The translations under genes were made by a program, and so were the position numbers. Shown here in pieces: positions 55,966-64,000 of a stretch of 64,000 nt of DNA. The stretch is taken from the NCBI RefSeq assembly GCF_016595245.1, contig NZ_JAENHM010000007.1, positions 62,001 to 126,000 on the forward strand, in the 5' to 3' direction. The first letter of the stretch is position 1. Every line of letters starts with the position of its first letter. The notes under the pieces were generated by a model that did no database searches, was not told the DNA's origin, and saw only the letters and a list, made by a program, of their open reading frames with translations. The DNA comes from Azospirillum endophyticum. Lineage in GTDB: Bacteria > Pseudomonadota > Alphaproteobacteria > Azospirillales > Azospirillaceae.

Positions 55966-57998
55966 AGCAGGGTCCGCAGCGCCTGACCGCGCGGGCTGGC
56001 AAGATCGGGGTCGCGCTCCACCACCAGCCTGGCATCGTCGCGCGCCACCGCCAGCAGGTCGCCATGCACCGCGAGGTCCGCCAGCCGGAAACCGGGGAGG
56101 CCGGACTGACGGGTGCCCAGCACCTCACCGGCGCCGCGCAAGCGCAAATCCTCCTCGGCGATGACGAAGCCGTCCTCGGTGTCGCGCAGGGTCTTCAGCC
56201 GGGCCCGCGCCGTCTCCGTCAAGTTCGAATCGAACATCAGCAGGCAGCTCGACGGCTTCTCGCCACGCCCGACCCGGCCGCGCAGCTGGTGGAGCTGGGC
56301 GAGGCCGAAGCGTTCGGCATGCTCGATCACCATCACGGTCGCTTCCGGCACGTTCACGCCAACCTCGATCACCGTGGTGGCGACCAGCACGTCCAGGCTG
56401 CCCTCGGCAAAGGCGGCCATCACCGCGTCCTTGTCCGGCCCGCGCATCTTGCCATGGACCAGCCCGACGCGGTCGCCGAAGGTGGCCCGCAGGAAGGCAT
56501 GGCGCTCGGTCGCGGCGGCGAGGTCGCTCTGCTCCGATTCGTCGACCAGCGGACAGACCCAATAGACCCGTGCGCCCTCCGCCACCTTGCGCCGGATGCC
56601 GTCGACGACCTCCTCCAGCCGGTCGAGCGCAATGGTGACGGTCTGTACCGGCTTGCGGCCGGCCGGCTTCTCGGTCAGGCGCGAGACGTCCATGTCGCCA
56701 TAGGCGGTCAAGGTGAGCGTGCGCGGAATCGGCGTCGCCGTCATCACCAGCACGTCGACCGCACGCCCCTTGGCCGACAGCTGCAAACGCTGGTGGACGC
56801 CGAAACGGTGCTGTTCGTCGATCACCGCCAGCGCCAGGTCCTTGAAGGCGACATCCTCCTGGAACAGGGCGTGGGTGCCGACCAGCAGCGGAAGCTCGCC
56901 GGAAGCAAGCCGGTCGAGCACCGCCTGACGGGCCTTGCCCTTGTCGCGCCCGGTCAGCAGGCCGATCTCCACCCCCGCCGCCTTGCACAGCGGCGCCAGG
57001 CTTTCGGCATGCTGGCGGGCCAGAATCTCGGTCGGCGCCATCAGGGCGGCCTGGGCACCGGTTTCCACCGCATTGAGCATCGCCATCAGCGCGACCACGG
57101 TCTTGCCGCTGCCGACGTCGCCCTGCAGCAGGCGCAGCATGCGCCGTTCGGCCGCCATGTCGGCGTAAATTTCCTCCAGCGACGCCGCCTGCGATCCGGT
57201 GAGGGAGAAGGGCAGCGCCGCCAGCGCGGCGCGGCGCAGGCTGCCGTCGCCCCGGGTCGCCCGTCCCGCCAGCCGCCGCTGGCTCGCCCGCACCAGCATC
57301 AGCGCCAGCTGGTTGGCCAGCAGCTCGTCATAGGCCAGCCGGCAGCGGATGGGAGCCGTGGCGGCCAAGTCCCCCTCGTCCTCCGGCGTGTGGGCGCGCT
57401 TGAGCGCGTCGGCCCAGTCCGGCCATTGCCGGCGGGACAGCCATGCCGGGTCCTGCCATTCCTCAAGCGTTGGGACGTCGCCGAGCGCCGCGCGCACCGC
57501 CTTGCGCAGCGTCTTGGCCGGCAGCCCGGCGGTCATCGGATAGACCGGCTCCACCAGCTCCAGATCGTCCTTCGCATCGACCGGGACGACGGCGTCCGGG
57601 TGGGTGATCTGGGCGGTGTCGTTGAACCACTCCACCTTGCCGGAAACCACCATGGTGGTCCCCGCCGGGATCTGCTTCGACAGCCAGTCGCCGCGGACAT
57701 GGAAATAGACCAGCTCCAGCACGCCGGTCTCGTCGGTGCAGCGGATCTTGTAGGGATGGCGCGGGTTCACCGGCGGCGCATGCGAATCGATTCGCACCGT
57801 CAGGGTGGCGATGCGACCGTGCGGTGCCTGCGCGATCTTCGGCGAGAAGCGGCGGTCGACCACGCCGCAGGGCAGATGCCACAGCAGATCGACCACATGG
57901 GCACCGGCCAGCTTCTCCACCAGCTTGCCCAGCCGGGGGCCGAGGCCGGGAAGGGCCGTGACCGGTTTGAACAACGGAAACAGGATGGCGGGACGCAC
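55917..57998 (-). CDS. recG: ATP-dependent DNA helicase RecG
   Basis: Branched-DNA helicase for replication-fork reversal and recombination. The 693-residue protein has the N-terminal wedge/OB domain, then the helicase motifs: Walker A LLQGDVGSGKTVVAL, APTEILARQH, VIDEQHRFGVHQR, MTATPIPRTL, and motif VI near QLRGRVGRGEKPS. The GTG at 57998 (MRPAILFPLFKP) gives the usual family length; a TTG at 58064 adds 22 residues. Its 3' end overlaps the DUF502 gene by 49 bases. Confidence 0.94.
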   Translation of the reverse strand: MRPAILFPLFKPVTALPGLGPRLGKLVEKLAGAHVVDLLWHLPCGVVDRRFSPKIAQAPHGRIATLTVRIDSHAPPVNPRHPYKIRCTDETGVLELVYFHVRGDWLSKQIPAGTTMVVSGKVEWFNDTAQITHPDAVVPVDAKDDLELVEPVYPMTAGLPAKTLRKAVRAALGDVPTLEEWQDPAWLSRRQWPDWADALKRAHTPEDEGDLAATAPIRCRLAYDELLANQLALMLVRASQRRLAGRATRGDGSLRRAALAALPFSLTGSQAASLEEIYADMAAERRMLRLLQGDVGSGKTVVALMAMLNAVETGAQAALMAPTEILARQHAESLAPLCKAAGVEIGLLTGRDKGKARQAVLDRLASGELPLLVGTHALFQEDVAFKDLALAVIDEQHRFGVHQRLQLSAKGRAVDVLVMTATPIPRTLTLTAYGDMDVSRLTEKPAGRKPVQTVTIALDRLEEVVDGIRRKVAEGARVYWVCPLVDESEQSDLAAATERHAFLRATFGDRVGLVHGKMRGPDKDAVMAAFAEGSLDVLVATTVIEVGVNVPEATVMVIEHAERFGLAQLHQLRGRVGRGEKPSSCLLMFDSNLTETARARLKTLRDTEDGFVIAEEDLRLRGAGEVLGTRQSGLPGFRLADLAVHGDLLAVARDDARLVVERDPDLASPRGQALRTLLYLFERDAAAKTLRSG

Positions 57999-58462
57999 GG
58001 GCGGGACGCTACCGGGGAAGCCTTCGACGGTCTCCAGAAAGCCGGGTGGGCAAGGCCGCGTCAAGAGCCCACGTCAAGGGGCGGCGCCGGAGAGGCTGCG
58101 GCGGGGCGACCGGATGGGACACGGGAAAGGCGGGGGAAGAAGGAACGGCGGAACGCACCCGAGGCCAGGGGGCCTATGGTGGGGGGCAACGTCGGCCTTG
58201 GATTTGGCTCGGACGCGCTCCGCCGATAGGTACCGTCCGGAGGCAAACGGGAGAACCGGACGGTCAATCCGATGGCAGGGAACCATCGGGAAGAGACACC
58301 AGATAAGAAGACGCTCTACAGTGACGGGCCGGTGTTTCAGGGGGGCTGGCCCGACCGCGTCACAAGAAGGACATTAGCCCGGCCGCCCTGTCCTCAACCT
58401 GACCCGACCATGAAATCCACGTCATGAACCGGTGGGTCGGGCCGATCCTTCAGACCGCTTCT
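57999..58462. other. Non-coding gap between cheA and recG
   Basis: About 460 bases upstream of recG and downstream of cheA, GC-rich. No convincing gene or repeat was seen; it should hold the recG promoter. Confidence 0.5.
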
Positions 58463-61423
58463 TCAGGCCGGTGCGCCGGCCTCGCGGAGCTGGACCGCGG
58501 CAGCCAGCCGATACAGTTCGTCGCCGTCCAGGATGATGACGATGCGGCCGTCGTTCAGAAGGGAGACTCCCCCCACCCCCGGCACGTCGGCAAGGCCTGG
58601 ATGGCTTTCGCGCACGAACAGGTCGCCACGGCGCAGGAGCTTGTCGATCTCCAGCCCGATGCGGCGGTTGCCATGGCGCAGCACCACGACGAGACACTGT
58701 CCGGAACCGGTCGGCGGCCAATCCGCCTCGGCGGGAAAGCCCAGCGCATCGGCGAGCCGGACCACCGGCAGCACCCGTTTGCGGCGCAGGACGGTCCAGC
58801 AACCGGAAACGCGGTGGAAATCCTCGGCCGCGAAGCCGCAGACCTCCTCGACGAAGCGATCGGGAATCGCCAGCACCTGATCGTCAACCTGGACCAGCAG
58901 GGTGCGCAGAATCGCCGCCGACAGCGGCAGGTCGATCGTGAAGGCGGTGCCCGCCCCTTCCCGCGTACGGATGGCGATGCCGCCGCCCAGCCGGGTGACG
59001 GCGTTGCGCACGACATCCATGCCGACCCCGCGGCCCGATGTCTCGGTCACCGTGTCGGCGGTCGAGAAGCCGGGAGAGAAGATGAAATCGCGCACCGCGT
59101 CCGGCGACAGGACAAGGCTGTCCTCCTCGCCGACCAGCCCCTGGCGGACCGCCTTGGCCCGCACCGCCTCGGCGGCGATCCCCCGGCCGTCGTCGACGAT
59201 CTCCAACACCACGCGGCTATTGCGCTGGAAGGCGCGCAAGGAAAGCGTCGCCTGGGCCGGCTTGCCGGCCGCCTCGCGGCCGGCGGGCGACTCGACGCCA
59301 TGGTCGACGGCGTTGCGGACCATGTGCATCAGCGGGTCGTGGAGCATTTCGACCATGCTCTTGTCGATGCGCACCTCGCCGCCTTCGGTGACGAAACGAA
59401 CCGACTTCCCCTGCACCCGCGCCAACTCGCGGACGACGCGGGGGAACTGGTTGAACAGGGTTTCGATGGGCACGACTCGCAGGTCCAGCGCCGCTTCCCG
59501 CAGGCGATCGACGGAGCGGCTGAGCTGGGCGTCGAGATCCAGCAGGTCGCGGCGGTGATGTTCGACCGCCTCCCACAGGACGCGCAGGTCGGGGTCGCCG
59601 GCACCGAGCCGCTCGGTCAGGGCGGCGAGCGCGCTCTCTATCCGCAAATCGTTGGCGGTGGCATTCAGCTCTCCCGACAGCAAAACCATGCCGTCGATGC
59701 GCGCCATGAAACGGTCGATCGCCTCGCCGGGAACGCGCAGCACGCCGCCGCCGGGCGACTGTGCCGGGCGGGCGGGCGGAACGGCAGGCGGAGTGGGGAG
59801 CGGACCGGCCGGCGGCGGGGTGCCGGGTGCCGCGGCAGGACTGCCGGCGGGCTGCAATGCGGGTAATCCGGGCGGGCCCAGCGGCGGAGCGGCAACGGCG
59901 GCCGTTTCCCCACCATCCTCATCCGGATCCGGAGGGGTGCAGGGCCGGATGCGCAGGAATCCGCCGCCGGGATCGATGCTGGCCAACGCATCGGCCAAGG
60001 CGGGAAGCTCTTCCTGGGAGGCGACCAGCACACGCAGCCAAGTTCTGCCGTCGATGAACTCCGGCCAGTTGGTGATCGCGCGCACCTTGCTGCCCATCCA
60101 CTGGACGAAGCCCGATGCGACCTCCGGCGAGGTTTCCAGGAAGGCGGTGACTTCGTAGAGCCGCATCGTCGGATCGGCGATGGCGGTGCGCAGATCGGCG
60201 GCGCCGTCGGGCGAAAGGAAACGCAGCAAACCGGGATCGAGCCCGAAAGCCGACAGCTCGTCGGCGGCCAGCGGCCGGCGCGCCTCCCCGGCTTCCCGTT
60301 CGGCGGAGACGGCGTCGACGAAGGCGCGCAGGCGCCCCTCCAGGGCGGCGGCACCCTCGGCGTCCAGATCCTCGGCCGGCTCGCGCGCCGCCCGGACCCC
60401 AAGATCGCCGAGCGCGGTGCGGGCATCGGCCAACAGGACGGGCCAGCCGGCATGGCCGGCATCGGGGGCGCGGCGCATCACGTCGGCCAGCACCCGCAGC
60501 AGGGTGGAGGCGCGCGGCAGGCGGATGATCTCCAGTGTCGCCGCCATGCGGTCGAGCAACCCAGCAGTTTCGGCGGCAGCGGACGGATCGGCCAAAGCCG
60601 CGGGGACGGCCAGAAGCGCGTCGGCGCGGGCAGTTCCCTCTGCGAGAAGCTGGGCATTGTGGTCGGCGAGCAGGGTCGCCAGGATCGCCGCGCCGGCATC
60701 CTTGCCGGTCAAGCGGCCGATGCGGGCACTGGCGGCGGCGACCGCCTGAAGCTCACCGAGAATGGCGTCGGGGTCGCGGGCGGCCAGCGCCTCGCGGAAC
60801 TGGCGAAAGGTATCGGCGAAGGGAAGGAAGTTCAGCCGCTCGCAGGCCAATTCGAGCCGGTCGGCGGTATCGTCGACGTCGCGGACCCCCTCGCCGTCCA
60901 GGCTGTCGAGGTCGAGCGCCCGGGTCAGCGTCGCCATGCCGTCATGCAGCAGCCCGACGAACAGGCCCAGCATCCGCTCGCTCTCATGCAGGCGGACCGG
61001 CGATGGAGGTGCGGAGGCGGGCTTGACGACGGCTCCCTCACCGCCCACGGCGTCGAGCCGTGCCAGCAGACCGGCCGGCACCTGCCCGTCGCGGCGGTCG
61101 CGCATGCCGGATTCGGCCAGTGCGCGCAACGCGTCAAGCGCCTCCAGCAGCGGGGCGGCGACCTCCCCGGTCAAGGCCAGCGCACCGCTGCGGGCACGCC
61201 CGAGAATGGTCTCCGCCCGGTGCGCCACCGCCTCCATGGCGAAGAGGTCCATGGCGCGGGCCGCCCCCTTCAGCGAATGGAAGGATCGGAAGAGGGCGGC
61301 GATCCGCTCCGCCTCCGGCCCGTCGCCGGGGGTGGCGGACAGCAGTTTTTCCAGCAGGTCGAAATGCTCGCCGGCCTCGACGCCGAACTGCCGCCACAGG
61401 GTCTCGATCAGTTCGCTGCTCAT
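58463..61423 (-). CDS. cheA: Chemotaxis histidine kinase CheA with long central region
   Basis: A 986-residue CheA. The phospho-acceptor His49 is in an Hpt domain (RSFHSLKGAARAM). A Pro-rich linker near residue 545 separates a long ~400-residue alpha-helical central part from the dimerisation domain (IDRFMARIDGMVLLSGELNATANDLR), the GHKL kinase core (HMVRNAVDHGVES, VDDGRGIAAEAV, SGRGVGMDVV) and the C-terminal CheW-like regulatory domain. It is the last gene of the minus-strand chemotaxis operon after the lone receiver gene. It may control motility or another output such as pili or cell aggregation. Confidence 0.95.
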   Translation of the reverse strand: MSSELIETLWRQFGVEAGEHFDLLEKLLSATPGDGPEAERIAALFRSFHSLKGAARAMDLFAMEAVAHRAETILGRARSGALALTGEVAAPLLEALDALRALAESGMRDRRDGQVPAGLLARLDAVGGEGAVVKPASAPPSPVRLHESERMLGLFVGLLHDGMATLTRALDLDSLDGEGVRDVDDTADRLELACERLNFLPFADTFRQFREALAARDPDAILGELQAVAAASARIGRLTGKDAGAAILATLLADHNAQLLAEGTARADALLAVPAALADPSAAAETAGLLDRMAATLEIIRLPRASTLLRVLADVMRRAPDAGHAGWPVLLADARTALGDLGVRAAREPAEDLDAEGAAALEGRLRAFVDAVSAEREAGEARRPLAADELSAFGLDPGLLRFLSPDGAADLRTAIADPTMRLYEVTAFLETSPEVASGFVQWMGSKVRAITNWPEFIDGRTWLRVLVASQEELPALADALASIDPGGGFLRIRPCTPPDPDEDGGETAAVAAPPLGPPGLPALQPAGSPAAAPGTPPPAGPLPTPPAVPPARPAQSPGGGVLRVPGEAIDRFMARIDGMVLLSGELNATANDLRIESALAALTERLGAGDPDLRVLWEAVEHHRRDLLDLDAQLSRSVDRLREAALDLRVVPIETLFNQFPRVVRELARVQGKSVRFVTEGGEVRIDKSMVEMLHDPLMHMVRNAVDHGVESPAGREAAGKPAQATLSLRAFQRNSRVVLEIVDDGRGIAAEAVRAKAVRQGLVGEEDSLVLSPDAVRDFIFSPGFSTADTVTETSGRGVGMDVVRNAVTRLGGGIAIRTREGAGTAFTIDLPLSAAILRTLLVQVDDQVLAIPDRFVEEVCGFAAEDFHRVSGCWTVLRRKRVLPVVRLADALGFPAEADWPPTGSGQCLVVVLRHGNRRIGLEIDKLLRRGDLFVRESHPGLADVPGVGGVSLLNDGRIVIILDGDELYRLAAAVQLREAGAPA

Positions 61424-61461
61424 GGGTCACCGCTCACGGGAGAAGGCGCAGCACCGGGAGG

Positions 61462-61884
61462 TCAGGGCCTAACGGGCGGCGGCAAGCCGGCGGCACGGCG
61501 GATGGCGGCGATGATGTCATGGCCCTTCTTGTGGGCGAGGTCGAGGCTCATGGTGCCGGACGGCTTGGCGATGATCTCGACCGCCCCCAACGCGCGCGCC
61601 TCGTTGGCCTCGGGCGAGCCGACCTGGGCGACGGAGGAGATGATGACGACCTTGGCGCGCGACATCAGCGACAGGTGCTCCATCACCTCCAGCCCCGACA
61701 TCTCGGGCATCTCGATGTCGAGCAGGACGATGTCCGGCTTCAGGCTCTTGACCATCTCCAGAGCCACCTTGCCGTTTTCGGCCGCGCCGACGAGGGACAG
61801 CTCGTCGTCCGCGCGCACGATGTCGCCGATGATGGTGCGCATCAGCACCGAGTCATCGACCAGCAGGATCGTCGGCTTCGCCAT
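61462..61884 (-). CDS. Stand-alone response regulator receiver, CheB-type
   Basis: A 140-residue receiver domain with no output domain. Phospho-acceptor Asp in DIVLLDIEMPEMSG, DD pair in LLVDDSVLM, Thr/Ser in VVIISSV, and Lys in EIIAKPSG. The ISSV..GSPEANEARALGAVEIIAKPSG stretch resembles the receiver of CheB rather than CheY. The start at 61884 (MAKPTILLVDD) is preferred; an ATG at 61896 adds four residues. It sits between cheB and cheA. Confidence 0.88.
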   Translation of the reverse strand: MAKPTILLVDDSVLMRTIIGDIVRADDELSLVGAAENGKVALEMVKSLKPDIVLLDIEMPEMSGLEVMEHLSLMSRAKVVIISSVAQVGSPEANEARALGAVEIIAKPSGTMSLDLAHKKGHDIIAAIRRAAGLPPPVRP

Positions 61885-61937
61885 GGGTGGGAACATCCTA
61901 TCTTTGCAGCGCCTGTCGGCTTCCGGATTCGTTGCGA

Positions 61938-63056
61938 CTATCGGGAAAGGGTGAAGAGGACGTTCAGCTTGCGGGCGATCACCGCGACCGGCAACACCTC
62001 CGTGGCGACGCCGGCGCGGATCGCGGACCTGGGCATGCCGTCGACCGCGCAGGTCGCCGGATCCTGCACCAGGACGGGGAAGCGCCGTTCCGCGAAGGCG
62101 GTTGCGCCGGCGGTGCCGTCGTCGCCCATCCCGGTCAGGACGACGGCGACGGGCGACTCTGCCGCCTCCGCGGCGCTGCGGAACAACCGGTCCGCCGAGG
62201 GATGGTAGATGGCGCCGGCGGGATCGGCGGCATGAAGGGTGAAGCGCCCGGGGGCGCTGCGTCGCACCGTCCAGTCGGCGCCGCCGCGCAGGATGGCGAC
62301 GGCCCCCGGCTTCAGGGCCGCACCGTCGCCGCCCTCCTCCACCGGCCGGCCGAGCGAGCGCGCGAGCGAAGCGGCGAAACCGGTGGTGAAGCTTGCCGGC
62401 ATGTGCTGCGCAACCACCAGCGGACAGGGCAACGGGCCGAGTGCGCCCAGCAGTTCCACCAGTGCCACCGGCCCGCCGGTCGACACGCCGACCACGACGA
62501 GGTCGGGACGATGGCCGTGGCCGCCGGGATGCGGAAGACGGGACGGCGGCGAGAGCGGTTCGGGAATCGCTCCGGCTGCGGGCGCCGGAGCCGAAGCAGG
62601 TACGACCTCTGCGGTCTGGTCATCGCTCGACGTACCGGTCGAGGCCATGCGCCAGCGCCCCCAGTGGCGCACCTTCTCGGTCAGCTGGCGCTCGATGGAC
62701 GCCATGTCGAAGGTGACGAAGGAGCTGTTCTTGCAGACGAAGTCCACCGCTCCGGTCTCCAGCGCACGGATGGTGGCGGCTGCGCCCTCCGACGTCTCGT
62801 TGGAGACCATGATGCAGGGGGGGCCCTTTTCCGCGGCGATGGCCTGTACCGATTCGATGCCGTCCATGATCGGCATGTTCAGGTCCATGGCGACGACATG
62901 CGGCTTCAGCTTGCGCGACAGGCGCAACGCCTCCGCCCCGTTGCGCGCCTCGCCGACGATCTCGATGTCCGGCGCCAGCTCCAGCATCTTGCGCAGCGCG
63001 ACGCGAACGAAGTTGCTGTCGTCGACCACCAGCAGGCGGATGCGCGGATCGGTCAT
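61938..63056 (-). CDS. cheB: Protein-glutamate methylesterase/glutaminase
   Basis: Demethylates and deamidates chemoreceptors for adaptation. The 372-residue protein has an N-terminal receiver domain (RIRLLVVDDSNFVRVALR, Asp in VVAMDLNMPIMDG), a ~40-residue Ala/Pro-rich linker, and the methylesterase domain with the catalytic Ser in VVGVSTGGPVALVE, His in VAQHMPASF and Asp in LTGMGDDGTAGA. Its ATG overlaps the preceding cheW-like stop by four bases. Confidence 0.96.
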   Translation of the reverse strand: MTDPRIRLLVVDDSNFVRVALRKMLELAPDIEIVGEARNGAEALRLSRKLKPHVVAMDLNMPIMDGIESVQAIAAEKGPPCIMVSNETSEGAAATIRALETGAVDFVCKNSSFVTFDMASIERQLTEKVRHWGRWRMASTGTSSDDQTAEVVPASAPAPAAGAIPEPLSPPSRLPHPGGHGHRPDLVVVGVSTGGPVALVELLGALGPLPCPLVVAQHMPASFTTGFAASLARSLGRPVEEGGDGAALKPGAVAILRGGADWTVRRSAPGRFTLHAADPAGAIYHPSADRLFRSAAEAAESPVAVVLTGMGDDGTAGATAFAERRFPVLVQDPATCAVDGMPRSAIRAGVATEVLPVAVIARKLNVLFTLSR

Positions 63057-64000
63057 GGCGCAGCGCTCCCCACCGGTACGGTCCCGGCAGGCAGCGCCAT
63101 CTTGGCCCCGGCCGCAGCCGCGGTCAGTCCCTCCGGCCGCAGGACCGGGATCAGGGCGTGGTCGAGGCGGATGACGGCGGCGGTCAGACGGTCGGACAGC
63201 GGGTCGACATCCTCGGCGGCGATCTTGCGGATGCGCTGGATCTCGTCGGCGATCACCGCCACGGTGCCGCCGTCGATCTCCACCAGGATGGCGATGCCGG
63301 GCGCGGCGGAGGTATCGCCGACCGCCCCCCGCGACAGCAGCCGGCGCAGGTCCAGGACGGGCAGGATACGGCCGTCCACATCGGTCAGCCCATCGAAGCT
63401 CTCCGCCCCGGCCGGCAGGCGCAGCCGGTCGGAGAACTCCACGACACGGCGGATTTTTTCGAACTCAAGCGCATAGACGCGCGCCGCGACCACCAGGGTC
63501 AGGAAGCGGCGGTAGAAGCGACGCGGCAGACGGCTTTCCGCCATGTCGTCGTCGGGATCGCCGCCGTCCGGCACGAAGCGGCCGACATCGTCGAGTTGAT
63601 CGCCCAGCATGCGCGCCACGCTCCTCACGTCGAGCCAGGTTCCATCGTAATCTACGATCCGGGCAGGCGCCCCGGCCTCGCCCGCACGCAGGCGGTCCAG
63701 GGGCACGCGCACCACGCCGCGAACCCCGTCCACCCGCACGCCGACGGGGCCACTGGGTGTCCGCAGGACGACCGCATAGCCGCCGGGCCGCTCTCCAACC
63801 CCCAGCGGGTCGGTCACCAGCACCGACCTGTCCTGCACCCGCGCCACGCCGCGGACCAGCGATGGCGCATGGGGCAGCGGGTGCAGATCGCCGACAGGAA
63901 AGACCAGCAGCAGATCGGCCATCTCGATCGCCTGTGGGCGGCCGGCGACCTCCACCATGAGCAGGCGGATCCCGGCGCGTTCGCGGGAGGAGTCGGGAGG
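63053..64000 (-). CDS. CheW-like protein with two CheW domains (5' end outside window)
   Basis: At least 315 residues; the frame stays open to the right edge. The visible upstream codons (ending ...GIRLL before MVEVAG) look like the first beta-strand of a CheW domain, so the real start is likely past 64000 and the ATG at 63958 is internal. Two CheW folds can be seen: first part ...PHAPSLVRGVARVQDRSVLVTD..., second part FLTLVVAARVYALEFEKIRRVVEFSDRLRLP...FDGLTDVDGRILPVLDLRRLL. It couples receptors to the CheA kinase. Confidence 0.85.
   Translation of the reverse strand, partial: PPDSSRERAGIRLLMVEVAGRPQAIEMADLLLVFPVGDLHPLPHAPSLVRGVARVQDRSVLVTDPLGVGERPGGYAVVLRTPSGPVGVRVDGVRGVVRVPLDRLRAGEAGAPARIVDYDGTWLDVRSVARMLGDQLDDVGRFVPDGGDPDDDMAESRLPRRFYRRFLTLVVAARVYALEFEKIRRVVEFSDRLRLPAGAESFDGLTDVDGRILPVLDLRRLLSRGAVGDTSAAPGIAILVEIDGGTVAVIADEIQRIRKIAAEDVDPLSDRLTAAVIRLDHALIPVLRPEGLTAAAAGAKMALPAGTVPVGSAAP

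Noticed and set aside
1-64000. CRISPR array, tRNA, rRNA, prophage or insertion sequence
   Set aside because: No regularly spaced direct repeats with spacers, no cloverleaf-like segments, and no transposase, integrase or phage structural genes were seen on reading both strands.

Overview
The window is a GC-rich chromosomal segment of an alphaproteobacterium, most likely an Azospirillum-type member of the Rhodospirillales. This is inferred from four things: the conserved rpsB-tsf-pyrH-frr-uppS-cdsA-dxr-rseP-bamA-skp-fabZ-lpxA-lpxI-lpxB block, LpxI instead of LpxH, an ArsC/Spx protein of the nitrogenase-associated type, and many sensory and chemotaxis genes. The species is not proven. No rRNA, tRNA, CRISPR array, prophage or insertion sequence was recognised. 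Genes are packed tightly with many ATGA-type overlaps.

Left part (1-7900): the end of lexA, a ComEC-family channel on the minus strand, gltX and gltA with a good sigma70-type promoter before gltA, a possible small membrane protein, and a divergent rhodanese / FtrA-like regulator pair.

Minus-strand housekeeping block (7476-21638): translation (rpsB, tsf, frr), nucleotide and lipid precursors (pyrH, uppS, cdsA, dxr), envelope proteolysis and outer membrane assembly (rseP, bamA, skp), lipid A synthesis (fabZ, lpxA, lpxI, lpxB), and gloA. lpxD, which usually lies between skp and fabZ, is absent; a hairpin-rich gap is there instead.

Middle (22000-46800): an EcsC-family protein, aspS, rnd, a degenerate EAL-domain protein, an SDR, YicC, gmk, a DUF6065 protein, a Cache-type chemoreceptor, a Cds1-like PLP enzyme overlapping a ModE-type HTH gene, a stand-alone Lrp ligand-binding domain, a RhlE-type helicase with a hexapeptide-repeat tail, an isochorismatase-type hydrolase and an alpha/beta hydrolase, a lipoprotein, parE, a YciA-type thioesterase, the nitrogenase-associated ArsC/Spx protein, an SsuABC/NitT-type ABC transporter, and an FtsH paralogue.

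Right part (47200-64000): signalling. It holds an OmpR-type regulator with phased repeats upstream, a REC-DUF3369-histidine kinase, a Cache/HisKA_2 kinase, a HisE-like protein, a pair of tandem paralogous 64/65-residue proteins built from a W-x2-ATP repeat, a Crp/Fnr regulator, a small membrane protein, a DUF502 protein and recG. The end is a minus-strand chemotaxis operon (cheW-like, cheB, a CheB-type lone receiver, a long cheA). The tandem small-protein pair with its AT-rich leader is the best candidate for something undescribed.
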